Shown: one piece after another, positions 17,855 through 25,850 of the stretch
How positions within the stretch are numbered: position 1 is the stretch's first letter
Layout of the letters: the number at the start of each line of letters is the position of its first letter
NCBI GenBank assembly: GCA_012728975.1
Contig: JAAYDZ010000013.1
Location: forward strand, 1 to 36,601
Source of the DNA: Bacteroidales bacterium
Lineage (GTDB): Bacteria; Bacteroidota; Bacteroidia; Bacteroidales; UBA932
Reading direction: 5' to 3'
DNA length: 36,601 nt
Notes under the pieces: generated by a model
The model's input: only the letters and a program-made list of their open reading frames with translations
Told to the model about the DNA's origin: nothing
Database searches by the model: none
Position numbers and translations under genes: made by a program

Positions 17855-19873
17855 ATGGAAAAGAAGATATTATTATATGTGCAGGTATTGTTGCCTCTGA
17901 AAATGAGCAAGGAATTGTCATATTCAGTTCCTGAAGAGTTTGAGGGGCAGATTGCGATTGGCAGCTGGGTGCAGGTTAAACTTGTGGGAAAAAGTCGGTA
18001 TGCTATAGTGACTGCCATTTCACATCAGCCACCTGCAGGTCTGGATCCTACCAGGATCAGAGCGGTTGAATCTCTTCCTGATATGCTCCCGGTGACTTTA
18101 GCACAGTTGGATTTTTGGCGTGCTTTATCCGATTATTATATGTGCAGTGTAGGGGAGGTCTTCAAGGCGGCTTATTCCAGTGCTTTCCGAAAACAAATAA
18201 AAGTGCGTTCCAGAAAATCGGAAAAAGAGTTCCGGGAACCGGATTTCAGTGCTATTCCCTCACTTTCTACTGCACAACAAGGGGCTTGTGACACTATAAA
18301 AGAGCATTTTACCGAAGGTCGCAGGGTTCTCCTGCGTGGAGTGACGGGATCCGGTAAGACCGAGATCTACTTCCACCTGATGCGGGATGCACTTGAGAGT
18401 GGCGGATCGGTACTATTCCTCGTACCCGAAATAGCTATCTCCAGACAGCTCACATCCAGACTTGAGAAGGTCTTCGGCAGTGCTCTGCTGCCCTACCACT
18501 CAAAGCAGACCGCTGCTGTCAAAAAGCGCATATATAACCGTTTGGCGGCTGCCGAGAGACCTTATGTTGTGCTGGGTACTAGATCGGCACTTTTGCTGCC
18601 ATTGCCTAATCTTTCACTGATAGTGGTGGACGAAGAGCACGACTCTTCTTATAAGCAATCTGATCCTGCACCGCGCTACAACGGGCGAGACGGTGCGCTG
18701 ATGCTCTCTTCCCAGACCGGAGCAAATTTAGTGTTGGGTAGTGCCACTCCCTCCTTCGAGTCACTCTACAACATTTCTGTTGGTAAACTTTCACAGGTGG
18801 ATTTGTTGGAGAAGTACCACAAGGCGGAGGATGCCCAGGTGGAGATTGTGGATATGGTGACGGCTCGGAAACTTCGTAATGTCAAGGGTCCTTTCTCCAT
18901 TCGGTTGCTTAACGAGATAGGCAGAGTGGTGGATGACGGTGGTCAGGTAATGGTGTTCCGCTCCAGAAGAGCCTATGCTCCTTATGCACAATGTGAAGAG
19001 TGTGGTGCAGTAGTTAAATGTCCTTCTTGCGATGTTGCTCTCAGCTATCACAAGTTTGATAATATGCTCAAGTGTCATTATTGTTCATATCAAATACCAT
19101 TTGAACCGAAGTGTTCCAAGTGTAATTCACCTTCGATCGTTGACCGTGGAGCGGGAACTGAGAAGATTGAGGAGCTGCTGCGCGAATATTTTCCTGATTA
19201 TATCACAGAACGGTTTGATTCCGATACCATCTTGGGCAAAAGTGAGGAGCAGCGTATTCTGAAAAGCTTTGCCGAAGGAAAAATAGACATTCTGGTGGGA
19301 ACTCAGATGATCACTAAAGGGTTTGATTTTGACCGCCTCTCATTGGTGGCAGTTATCGGCTGCGACTCTCTCTTCTCCGTACAGGACTTTAGGGCGGACG
19401 AACGTGCGCTCCAGTTATTGTGGCAGTTGCGTGGCAGGGCTGGCCGCAGAGAAGATGGGGCCAGGATGATCATACAGACGGAGCAGAAGGACCATCCGGT
19501 CCTGAAGGTCCTTACCGGTGAAGGCGATTCGGATGATCTCTCAGCTGCTCTTGCAGAGCGCACAATGTTTGGCTATCCCCCCTTTGTGAGGTTGGTGGTG
19601 ATTACCTTAAAGGATAAAAATGATAAAAGGATGTGGAGTTGCGCCTATGAGTTGACTGATGCAATTAGAGCTATCGGTATTAGAGATTTTAATGGTCCTT
19701 TAGTACCTCCTATAGCAAAAATGGGTGATCATTACCAGGTTCAGTTTCGCCTGCGGCTAAGACGCAACAACTCTCTTTCTCGTATAAAAAAAGCCCTGTA
19801 TTCTGAAACAGAGCTTTTGAATCATAAGTACAACGGGATGACTACCATCAATATAGATGTAGATCCCTATTAG
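17855..19873 (+). CDS. priA: Primosomal protein N' (replication restart helicase PriA)
   Basis: PriA is a superfamily 2 DNA helicase that reloads the replisome at stalled forks. The 672-residue product has the N-terminal 3'-DNA-binding domain (about 1-105), Walker A GVTGSGKT at 162-169, DEEH Walker B, eight Cys of the zinc-binding insertion (CEECG, CPSC, CHYC, CSKC), and the C-terminal helicase lobe with GTQMITKGFDF and QLRGRAGR. The Walker A Lys is Lys168, against Lys230 in E. coli PriA, so about 60 residues are missing before the helicase core, where the winged-helix domain normally lies. The start at 17855 is the first ATG and gives an intact N-terminal beta-domain. It faces away from tRNA-Phe. 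Confidence 0.96.
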   Translation: MEKKILLYVQVLLPLKMSKELSYSVPEEFEGQIAIGSWVQVKLVGKSRYAIVTAISHQPPAGLDPTRIRAVESLPDMLPVTLAQLDFWRALSDYYMCSVGEVFKAAYSSAFRKQIKVRSRKSEKEFREPDFSAIPSLSTAQQGACDTIKEHFTEGRRVLLRGVTGSGKTEIYFHLMRDALESGGSVLFLVPEIAISRQLTSRLEKVFGSALLPYHSKQTAAVKKRIYNRLAAAERPYVVLGTRSALLLPLPNLSLIVVDEEHDSSYKQSDPAPRYNGRDGALMLSSQTGANLVLGSATPSFESLYNISVGKLSQVDLLEKYHKAEDAQVEIVDMVTARKLRNVKGPFSIRLLNEIGRVVDDGGQVMVFRSRRAYAPYAQCEECGAVVKCPSCDVALSYHKFDNMLKCHYCSYQIPFEPKCSKCNSPSIVDRGAGTEKIEELLREYFPDYITERFDSDTILGKSEEQRILKSFAEGKIDILVGTQMITKGFDFDRLSLVAVIGCDSLFSVQDFRADERALQLLWQLRGRAGRREDGARMIIQTEQKDHPVLKVLTGEGDSDDLSAALAERTMFGYPPFVRLVVITLKDKNDKRMWSCAYELTDAIRAIGIRDFNGPLVPPIAKMGDHYQVQFRLRLRRNNSLSRIKKALYSETELLNHKYNGMTTINIDVDPY

Positions 19874-19894
19874 TGCGATCTCTCCAATTATCGT

Positions 19895-20719
19895 TTAGAA
19901 CCGCTCTCTTACTCTCTCTTTGAGGGCCTGGATTTGGCATGTTACCTCTTCCGGGTTATCGGTTGTGAGAAAAGTAGGATTGCCTACGAGAATAGTCTCG
20001 ACAAGCAATGAGTCGTTGACTGTCCAAACGTTGGATGTCATATTATAATTGCGTGCCTCATCCACCCAGAAAGGGTTCATAAGGACTTCATTGTAATGAT
20101 AATCGAAACCGTTAATTCCCATTTCCAGCAGTTCTATCGGCATATAGTAGCCGCCCAGATAGGCAACAGAGGCCTTGGGCATCAGTGTTGAAAATCTTTT
20201 GCAGGCTTCAAGGCTGAATGATATGTAATCCACTCTTTTTTCGAGCCCCATTTTTTTGACCATTTCAACACACGTCTCTACAGCATATTGCTCAAGCGCC
20301 GGATTATCTTTTACCGGCTTGAGTTCGAGTACAAGCTGGAGTCCTTTGAGTTTTTTGCCGGCAGCGAGGTACTCTTCAAGAGTAGGCAGTTTTTCACCGT
20401 TGGAAAGTAGGGAGTCCTTAATTATCTCATAGCGCGTAAGGTTAATGACATATCCCTTGAAATCATTGTCATGATTGACAATCAGTATACTGTCTGCAGT
20501 AATCTGAACGTCAAATTCAGAACCGTAAACTCCAACTCTATGTGCGTTGCGGAGCGAGGAAATTGAATTTTGAGCACTACCTTCGCATTTCCAGTATCCT
20601 CTGTGTGCAATTACTTTTGTGCTGACCATTTGGTCTACCATTTTGTCAATTTTATTATCTTTGCATCCTGAAATGAGAAAAAGAAGCGCAAAAGTCGCCA
20701 GCATCCATATTTTTTTCAT
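19895..20719 (-). CDS. Glycerophosphodiester phosphodiesterase-family lipoprotein
   Basis: A 274-residue lipoprotein (lipobox LISG-C, Cys19) with a GDPD TIM-barrel. It likely hydrolyses glycerophosphodiesters or a related phosphodiester at the cell envelope. Visible residues are His39-Arg40 (AHRGYW), Glu68 and Asp70 (GSEFDVQIT), His83 (VNHD) and a later Glu in 'LVLELKP'. The common PENT motif after HRG reads AQNS here, which may reflect a clade variant or a changed substrate. It is monocistronic, convergent with priA (21-nt gap) and divergent from the PerR-like gene. Confidence 0.9.
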   Translation of the reverse strand: MKKIWMLATFALLFLISGCKDNKIDKMVDQMVSTKVIAHRGYWKCEGSAQNSISSLRNAHRVGVYGSEFDVQITADSILIVNHDNDFKGYVINLTRYEIIKDSLLSNGEKLPTLEEYLAAGKKLKGLQLVLELKPVKDNPALEQYAVETCVEMVKKMGLEKRVDYISFSLEACKRFSTLMPKASVAYLGGYYMPIELLEMGINGFDYHYNEVLMNPFWVDEARNYNMTSNVWTVNDSLLVETILVGNPTFLTTDNPEEVTCQIQALKERVRERF

Positions 20720-20750
20720 AAAAACGATATTAGTACTGTTATTGTGGGGA

Positions 20751-20758
20751 CAAATTTA
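20751..20758 (-). promoter_or_regulatory. -7 promoter element for the GDPD lipoprotein gene
   Basis: TAAATTTG on the minus strand is a perfect -7 match, placed 31 nt before the start codon at 20719. No TTTG is found at the -33 distance. Confidence 0.45.
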
Positions 20759-20790
20759 CCAAAAAAAATATATTTTGTTTAAATAGTTTG

Positions 20791-20798
20791 TAGTTTTG
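20791..20798 (+). promoter_or_regulatory. -7 promoter element for the PerR-like regulator
   Basis: TAGTTTTG matches TAnnTTTG perfectly and lies 40 nt before the start codon at 20839. No TTTG is at the -33 spacing; the region upstream is A/T-rich. Confidence 0.5.
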
Positions 20799-20814
20799 AA
20801 TTATTATAATTAAC
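20799..20814 (+). promoter_or_regulatory. Possible Fur/PerR-type operator over the transcript start
   Basis: AATTATTATAATTAAC contains the palindromic core ATTATAAT and resembles the AT-rich boxes bound by Fur/PerR proteins. It directly follows the -7 element, covering the likely transcript start, a position suited to autorepression. The AT-richness of the region makes chance similarity likely. Confidence 0.3.
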
Positions 20815-20838
20815 TTCACGCACCAAAACCCAACTAAA

Positions 20839-21273
20839 ATGATAGAAGAAGCCATAGATATAAAGAAAATCCTCAGAAGGTATGGGCTAAAATCTACCCC
20901 CCAGCGTATTGCTGTGTATTCTGCTATGAGGGAGTTAGGACATGCCTCAGCCGATGTGGTGTTTCAGCAAGCAAGCGCTAAGCTGACGACATTGACAGTG
21001 GCTACGGTGTACAACGTACTGGAATCATTCGTACAGGTCGGATTACTGCAGCGCCGTATGAGTTCCAACAATAAGATGTATATGGATGTCAATACTTACA
21101 ATCACTGTCATCTCTATTGTGAGGAAACGCATACTTTCAGGGACTATGATGATCCAGAGTTGATGCTTATGATCCACGATCATTTTCGCAATAAAAGAAT
21201 AAGAGGATTTGACCTGCATCGTATAGATGTGCAGCTTGTTGGAAAAAACCGCAGGGTAGGTAGATCAAAATGA
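20839..21273 (+). CDS. PerR-like (Fur-family) peroxide-responsive repressor
   Basis: A 144-residue Fur-family regulator with an N-terminal winged helix (ILRRYGLKSTPQRIAVYSAM and the recognition helix TLTVATVYNVLESF) and a C-terminal dimerisation/metal domain. By alignment with Bacillus subtilis PerR with a constant shift of two residues, the regulatory metal ligands His37, Asp85, His91, His93 and Asp104 correspond to His35, Asp83, His89, His91 and Asp102 here. This includes the Asp characteristic of PerR rather than Fur. The structural zinc site is lost: the first CxxC is Cys94-xx-Thr97 and there is no C-terminal CxxC. It precedes a rubrerythrin gene by 57 nt, consistent with a role in peroxide control. 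Confidence 0.87.
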   Translation: MIEEAIDIKKILRRYGLKSTPQRIAVYSAMRELGHASADVVFQQASAKLTTLTVATVYNVLESFVQVGLLQRRMSSNNKMYMDVNTYNHCHLYCEETHTFRDYDDPELMLMIHDHFRNKRIRGFDLHRIDVQLVGKNRRVGRSK

Positions 21274-21330
21274 CATTTTCGTGAAACTATAACTATTAAC
21301 AATATCAACCTTTTTAAAAACCAAAACAAC

Positions 21331-21906
21331 ATGAAATCATTAAAAGGAACAAAGACAGAAAAAAACCTGCTCCAATCATTTGCAGGCGAATCACAGGCAC
21401 GCAACAGATACGTTTTCTTTGCAAGCAAGGCAAAGAAAGAGGGCTATGAGCAGATTGCAGCTATCTTCGCCGAGACGGCAGAGCAGGAGAAGGAGCACGC
21501 TGAGACCTTTTTTAAATATCTTGAAGGCGGTATGGTGGAAGTCAACGCTTCATTTCCCGCAGGTGTAATCTCTACTACGGCAGAGAACCTAAAGGCAGCA
21601 GCCGAGGGCGAGAATGAAGAGTGGTCTATGCTTTATCCCGAGTTTGCAAAAGTGGCAGAAGAGGAAGGATTTCCCGAAATTGCTGCTACATTCAGGAATA
21701 TTGCCATTGCTGAAAAGGCTCATGAGGAGCGCTACCTGAGACTTTTAGCCAATGTTAAAGCAGGTAAGGTGTTTGAGAAAGAGGGAGAGATAGAATGGCA
21801 GTGCCGCAATTGCGGATTTGTTTACAAGGGAAAGAAGGCTCCCGTAGAGTGCCCCGCTTGTAAACACGCTCAGGCCTATTTCGAGGTAAGGAAGTCTAAT
21901 TATTAA
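21331..21906 (+). CDS. rbr: Rubrerythrin (NADH peroxidase component)
   Basis: A 191-residue cytoplasmic protein that reduces hydrogen peroxide to water in anaerobes. The ferritin-like diiron ligands are Glu20, Glu53, His56, Glu94, Glu97, Glu128 and His131. The C-terminal rubredoxin domain has Cys158, Cys161, Cys174 and Cys177 for a single iron. The numbering closely follows Desulfovibrio rubrerythrin. It lies 57 nt downstream of the PerR-like gene on the same strand with no visible terminator or promoter between them, so co-transcription and peroxide induction are likely. Confidence 0.97.
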   Translation: MKSLKGTKTEKNLLQSFAGESQARNRYVFFASKAKKEGYEQIAAIFAETAEQEKEHAETFFKYLEGGMVEVNASFPAGVISTTAENLKAAAEGENEEWSMLYPEFAKVAEEEGFPEIAATFRNIAIAEKAHEERYLRLLANVKAGKVFEKEGEIEWQCRNCGFVYKGKKAPVECPACKHAQAYFEVRKSNY

Positions 21907-21914
21907 TTTTTTAA

Positions 21915-21922
21915 TACCTTTG
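21915..21922 (+). promoter_or_regulatory. -7 promoter element for the SDR gene
   Basis: TACCTTTG matches TAnnTTTG perfectly but ends only 5 nt before the ATG at 21928, so a transcript from it would have almost no leader. No TTTG lies 19-21 nt upstream. Confidence 0.45.
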
Positions 21923-21927
21923 CGGTC

Positions 21928-22758
21928 ATGAAAAGAAAGGCCGCTGTTACAGAAGGTTACGCCCTTATCACCGGAACATGGTCCGGTATGGGGAGAGAAT
22001 ATGCCCGACAGCTCTACGCTCTCGGGCATAATTTGATTGTAATCGACATAAATCAGCAATTTGCCGATGAGGTGCGAACGGAGCTGGAGTCCCTTGACAA
22101 AACTCTTTCAGGGCGTAAACCCGATGTGCTTGCATTAGGAGTTGATCTGGCTTGTGAGGGAGCTGTCACTTTCATAGCGGAGAAAGTAGGGGAGCGCAGG
22201 GTGGATATACTGATCAATAATGCCGGCGTTCTGCCTTACGGGAGCTTCCTTGATTATTCTCAGGAAGAAATCTCCAGGGTTATGGTGCTGCACAATCTCA
22301 CATTGGTGCAACTTTGCCACCTATTTGCTCGCGGGATGAAGGAGCAAGGATACGGTTATATACTCAATATTTCCTCGCTTTGCAGCTGGATGCCATATCC
22401 TGTGCTCTCTGTATATTCTGCTACCAAGCGTTTTATCAAATCCTTTTCTCGTTCTCTGAGAATCGAATTGATGGGGAGCGGAGTTTCAGTAACTACCGCC
22501 TATTTTGGTGCTGTCTCAACCAATCTCTTTCCCCTGGAGGAGGATATGCGTAAGAGAGCATTCCGTTTGGGTATTATGATATCTGCTGAAGAAGCTGCCC
22601 GCAAGGCTCTCAAAGCTACTTTTCGTGGTAGAGCTAATGTGATGCCAGGTCTTATAAACTGGATAGCATTGCCGATATTGCCAATTGTTCCAAAACGTCT
22701 GCTACACTTCGTTGACAAGAAATATGGCAGCAAGATCAAATCCACAAATGAAACCTGA
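21928..22758 (+). CDS. Short-chain dehydrogenase/reductase
   Basis: A 276-residue classical SDR oxidoreductase. The cofactor motif is TGTWSGMG (15-22; TGxxxGxG), with Asp40 at the end of the second strand, which favours NAD(H). NNAGV, the Ser in 'NISSLCSW', and Tyr163-Ser-Ala-Thr-Lys167 complete the active site. The C-terminal 40 residues are hydrophobic and basic (LINWIALPILPIVPKRLLHF), hinting at membrane association. The stop overlaps the start of the next gene by 11 nt. The substrate is not predictable; lipid or fatty-acyl substrates are possible for this subgroup. Confidence 0.9.
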   Translation: MKRKAAVTEGYALITGTWSGMGREYARQLYALGHNLIVIDINQQFADEVRTELESLDKTLSGRKPDVLALGVDLACEGAVTFIAEKVGERRVDILINNAGVLPYGSFLDYSQEEISRVMVLHNLTLVQLCHLFARGMKEQGYGYILNISSLCSWMPYPVLSVYSATKRFIKSFSRSLRIELMGSGVSVTTAYFGAVSTNLFPLEEDMRKRAFRLGIMISAEEAARKALKATFRGRANVMPGLINWIALPILPIVPKRLLHFVDKKYGSKIKSTNET

Positions 22759-23710
22759 AACCAAGCAGAGGATTATCTCTTGTGTTAAAGAGGTCCTTCC
22801 TACCACTACCAAGACCTGTATCTGGATTTTAAAAATTACTGTGGGCATCTCTTTTGCGATGATGTTGCTTAAGTACTTCAATATCCTGCCCTATATCTCT
22901 GATGCCGTAAGTCCAGTTTTTCGCCATTTCGGCCTGCCAGGGTCGGCATCACTGGCCTACCTGTCGGGATACCTTATCAATGTTTATTCTGCTATGGCGG
23001 TAATGAGTACTTTGGCGCTGGATGCTCGTGAACTGACAATTCTATGTACGATGGTACTTTGTTCGCACTCCATGATATTGGAAACAGCGGTACTTAAAAA
23101 GACAGGTGTTTCTGGGACGAGGATGGTAATTATTAGAACAGCGAGCGCTCTCTTTCTTGGTTGGCTACTAAACATTATATTGCCTGTGGGAAGTGGGGAA
23201 GTGATTACAGCTGCTGCAGCGCAGGAACAGCTTGCCTTTTGGCCTACTTTGCTTGACTGGCTTTGGTCTACATTTAAACTGGTGTTTCTGATAACCGTTA
23301 TTATCTATACCCTTAATATTGTCCAGCGACTTCTTTCTGAATTCGGTGTGATGAAGATGATATCGAAGCTGCTAAAGCCGCTGATGCTTTTTTTCGGACT
23401 TCCACCCAGAACAGCTTTCCTTTGGATAGTGGCAAATGTCATCGGCCTGGCTTATGGTGCCGCGGCTATGTTGGATGAAATAGCACGTGGCAAACTGGGA
23501 CGTCGCGATGTGCTGCTCATTAACACCCATATTTGTATTTCACACAGTAACCTCGAAGATTTGATATTACTTACTGCAGTTGGAGCAATTGGATGGATTA
23601 TGTTGCTGATAAGATGGGCTATGTCAATGGTCTTGGTATGGGAATTGAGGTTGGAATTTTATATCAAAGATGCGATTGCCAAAAGAAAAAATCGTAACTT
23701 TGCAGTTTAA
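22748..23710 (+). CDS. Gate/nucleoside-recognition-domain inner-membrane protein
   Basis: A 320-residue membrane protein with about eight hydrophobic segments in two halves that each look like a Gate domain. The first half has 'LPGSASLAYLSGYLINVYSAMAV' and 'LCTMVLCSHSMILETAVLKKTG'; the second has 'LPPRTAFLWIVANVIGLAYGAAAM' and 'LINTHICISHSNLEDLILL'. The repeated small-residue and CSHS/CISHS motifs are typical of SpmA/SpmB-like and nucleoside-recognition proteins. The start at 22748 was chosen because it overlaps the SDR stop by 11 nt; the longer frame would overlap it by 74 nt. The transported ligand, if any, is unknown. Confidence 0.85.
   Translation: MKPETKQRIISCVKEVLPTTTKTCIWILKITVGISFAMMLLKYFNILPYISDAVSPVFRHFGLPGSASLAYLSGYLINVYSAMAVMSTLALDARELTILCTMVLCSHSMILETAVLKKTGVSGTRMVIIRTASALFLGWLLNIILPVGSGEVITAAAAQEQLAFWPTLLDWLWSTFKLVFLITVIIYTLNIVQRLLSEFGVMKMISKLLKPLMLFFGLPPRTAFLWIVANVIGLAYGAAAMLDEIARGKLGRRDVLLINTHICISHSNLEDLILLTAVGAIGWIMLLIRWAMSMVLVWELRLEFYIKDAIAKRKNRNFAV
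23695..23702 (+). promoter_or_regulatory. -7 promoter element for trxB
   Basis: TAACTTTG, inside the last codons of the Gate-domain gene, matches TAnnTTTG perfectly and is 29 nt before the trxB ATG. The nearest TTG is at a 16-nt spacing, shorter than usual. Confidence 0.45.
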
Positions 23711-23731
23711 ACCGATTAGGATAATGTTTTT

Positions 23732-24664
23732 ATGAATAACGAAAGAATAAAGTGTCTTATTATAGGTAGTGGGCCTGCAGGGTTTACTGCTGCGATTTAT
23801 GCATCCAGAGCAGCTTTGCAGCCCGTAGTCTATGAGGGGATGCAGCCCGGCGGACAACTTACCACTACTACTGAAGTTGAAAATTTTCCCGGTTATCCAG
23901 AAGGCGTTTCTGGCAACCAGATGATGGCTGATCTGCGTGCTCAGGCCGAGCGTTTGGGTACTGATATTAGATATGGTATGGTAACAGAGGCTGATTTGTC
24001 TGAAAGGCCTTTTAAGGTCACCATAGATGATGAAAAGGTTTTAGAGGCAGAGACTTTGATTATAGCCACAGGTGCTACTGCGAGATATCTTGGTTTGCCT
24101 TCGGAGAGTAAGTTCAGAGGAATGGGTGTTTCTGCCTGTGCAACTTGTGATGGATTTTTCTATCGTGGTAAGACGGTAGCAGTAGTGGGAGGTGGAGATA
24201 CCGCCTGTGAAGAGGCTCTTTACCTGGCTTCCCTTTGCAAAAAGGTCTATATGGTAGTGAGAAGAGATGTTTTCAGAGCATCAAAAGCTATGCAGGAAAG
24301 GATCGCTGCTACCGATAATATCGAAGTTCTTTGGAACTCCAATACGCAGGAGGTACTTGGAGATGATATGGGTGTGACAGGAATGCGCCTTTTCCGTAAG
24401 GATGGGGTAGTGTATGAAAAGGCTATCGATGGCTTTTTCTTGGCTATTGGCCATCATCCCAATTCGGATCTCTTCAAAGAGTGGATTACTACTGATGAAA
24501 ATGGTTATATTGTTACAGACGGACGTTCCTCTAAGACTAATGTTTCCGGCGTTTTTGCTGCCGGAGATGTGCAGGACCCTAATTACCGTCAGGCAATTAC
24601 TGCTGCAGCCAGTGGCTGTAAGGCGGCCCTTGATGCTGAAAAATTTATTTTGGAAAATAAATAA
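23732..24664 (+). CDS. trxB: Thioredoxin-disulfide reductase
   Basis: A 310-residue FAD-dependent reductase that passes electrons from NADPH to thioredoxin in the cytoplasm. The FAD motif is GSGPAGFTAA (12-21), the redox pair is Cys136-Ala-Thr-Cys139 followed by Asp, and the NADPH motif is GGGDTACEE (153-161) with the phosphate-binding VRRDVFRA. The C-terminal FAD motif GVFAAGDVQDPNYRQAITAAASG is intact. The length is normal for the family. bamD starts 4 nt after the stop. Confidence 0.98.
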   Translation: MNNERIKCLIIGSGPAGFTAAIYASRAALQPVVYEGMQPGGQLTTTTEVENFPGYPEGVSGNQMMADLRAQAERLGTDIRYGMVTEADLSERPFKVTIDDEKVLEAETLIIATGATARYLGLPSESKFRGMGVSACATCDGFFYRGKTVAVVGGGDTACEEALYLASLCKKVYMVVRRDVFRASKAMQERIAATDNIEVLWNSNTQEVLGDDMGVTGMRLFRKDGVVYEKAIDGFFLAIGHHPNSDLFKEWITTDENGYIVTDGRSSKTNVSGVFAAGDVQDPNYRQAITAAASGCKAALDAEKFILENK

Positions 24665-24668
24665 TCAT

Positions 24669-25493
24669 ATGATAAAAAAGTACAGACATATCCTGGTTTT
24701 TATTTCTTTGGCAATTATCGGTCTTACTGCATGTAAATCGCAGTACGATGCCATACTGCATGGTAATGATGTCTCTGCCAAATATGCGCTGGCCTTTGAA
24801 ATGTTTGAAGCCAAGAAATATCTCAAGGCGGCAGAGCTCTTTGAATCGCTGACCATTGCTACAAATGGTACGCCCCAGGATGATACTGTACAATATTACT
24901 GGGGCTTGAGCAATTACTATTACGGTGACTATATGACCGCTGAGAGCAATTTTAATCAGTTTATAAGCGTTTACCCTCTCAGTCCTTTTACAGAGAAGGC
25001 CAAGTTTTATCGTCTGGATTGTCTTTACAAGGGAACCTATCGTTATGAACTTGACCAGCGCCCGACCTACAAGGCTCTCGGCGCCATCCACGAATTTGTG
25101 GTTGAGAATCCACAGTCGGAGTATATAGCCAAATGTCATGAGATGGCGGATGAACTTAACGGTCGTCTGGAACTCAAGTCCTATAAATCTGCTTACCTCT
25201 ATTACCATATGGAAGATTATCTGGCAGCCCATTATGCTTTAAAAAATGTTCTTAAGGAGAATGCTGATAACCGTTACCGTGAAGAGATACTCTATTATAC
25301 GGCAATGTCGGCATACAAATATGCTTCAATGAGTGTCCCTGAAAAACAGCGTGAGCGTTACCTGACATTTGTAGATGAATATTTCAATATTGTCAGCGAA
25401 TATCCGGAATCACAATATCGCAAGGAGCTGGACGGACTCTATTCCAAGGCACAGAAAATCCTCAAGAAGGATTCCCCTGAAGAAAATAATTAA
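24669..25493 (+). CDS. bamD: Outer-membrane assembly lipoprotein BamD
   Basis: A 274-residue lipoprotein of the BAM complex that works with BamA to insert beta-barrel proteins. The start at 24669 is chosen because it begins a signal peptide with lipobox GLTA-C (Cys22); the longer frame runs back through trxB. The mature protein has TPR-like units ('ALAFEMFEAKKYLKAAELFESL', 'YYWGLSNYYYGDYMTAESNFNQF', 'AYLYYHMEDYLAAHYALKNVL') and the family-typical 'YPLSPFTEKAKFYRLDCLYK'. It is followed by rpoZ after 14 nt, a conserved Bacteroidota order. The start of bamA lies at the right end of the window. Confidence 0.95.
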   Translation: MIKKYRHILVFISLAIIGLTACKSQYDAILHGNDVSAKYALAFEMFEAKKYLKAAELFESLTIATNGTPQDDTVQYYWGLSNYYYGDYMTAESNFNQFISVYPLSPFTEKAKFYRLDCLYKGTYRYELDQRPTYKALGAIHEFVVENPQSEYIAKCHEMADELNGRLELKSYKSAYLYYHMEDYLAAHYALKNVLKENADNRYREEILYYTAMSAYKYASMSVPEKQRERYLTFVDEYFNIVSEYPESQYRKELDGLYSKAQKILKKDSPEENN

Positions 25494-25507
25494 TAACAAT
25501 AACTATA

Positions 25508-25822
25508 ATGAGCAATACTAAACCTATAAGCAACAACACGGAAACCCGTAATCTCACCAAACTCGCAGAGCCTACAGGAAACATCTACGAGTCAGTTAAG
25601 ATTATATCCATCAGGTCCAACCAAATTGCTGCTGCAGTCAAAAAGGAACTTAGCGAAAAGCTCGCACAGTTCAAGAGTGATGCAGACGCTTTGGAAGAGA
25701 CCTTCGAAAACAAAGAGCAAGCGGAAATCTCCAAGTATTACGAAGTTCAGCCTAAGCCCACTCTCGTTGCTATTAACGAGTTTGAGGAAAACCAGATCTA
25801 CTACCGTAAGGCGGAAGAATAA
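25508..25822 (+). CDS. rpoZ: DNA-directed RNA polymerase omega subunit (Bacteroidota type)
   Basis: A 104-residue protein of the Rpb6/omega family, which stabilises the beta-prime subunit during polymerase assembly. The sequence 'TGNIYESVKIISIRSNQIAAAVKKEL' carries the conserved omega helix, and the C-terminal 'NEFEENQIYYRK' is typical of the phylum. Its place directly after bamD is diagnostic. In Bacteroides-type genomes coaBC and a DUF4835 gene usually follow; here recN comes next after 28 nt. Confidence 0.9.
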   Translation: MSNTKPISNNTETRNLTKLAEPTGNIYESVKIISIRSNQIAAAVKKELSEKLAQFKSDADALEETFENKEQAEISKYYEVQPKPTLVAINEFEENQIYYRKAEE

Positions 25823-25850
25823 CATTACCGCTCCAGCATAGAGGATCCGT

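Noticed and set aside
24414-24668. 85-codon N-terminal extension of bamD
   Set aside because: It overlaps trxB in another frame and would bury the lipoprotein signal; the start at 24669 gives a clean lipobox.
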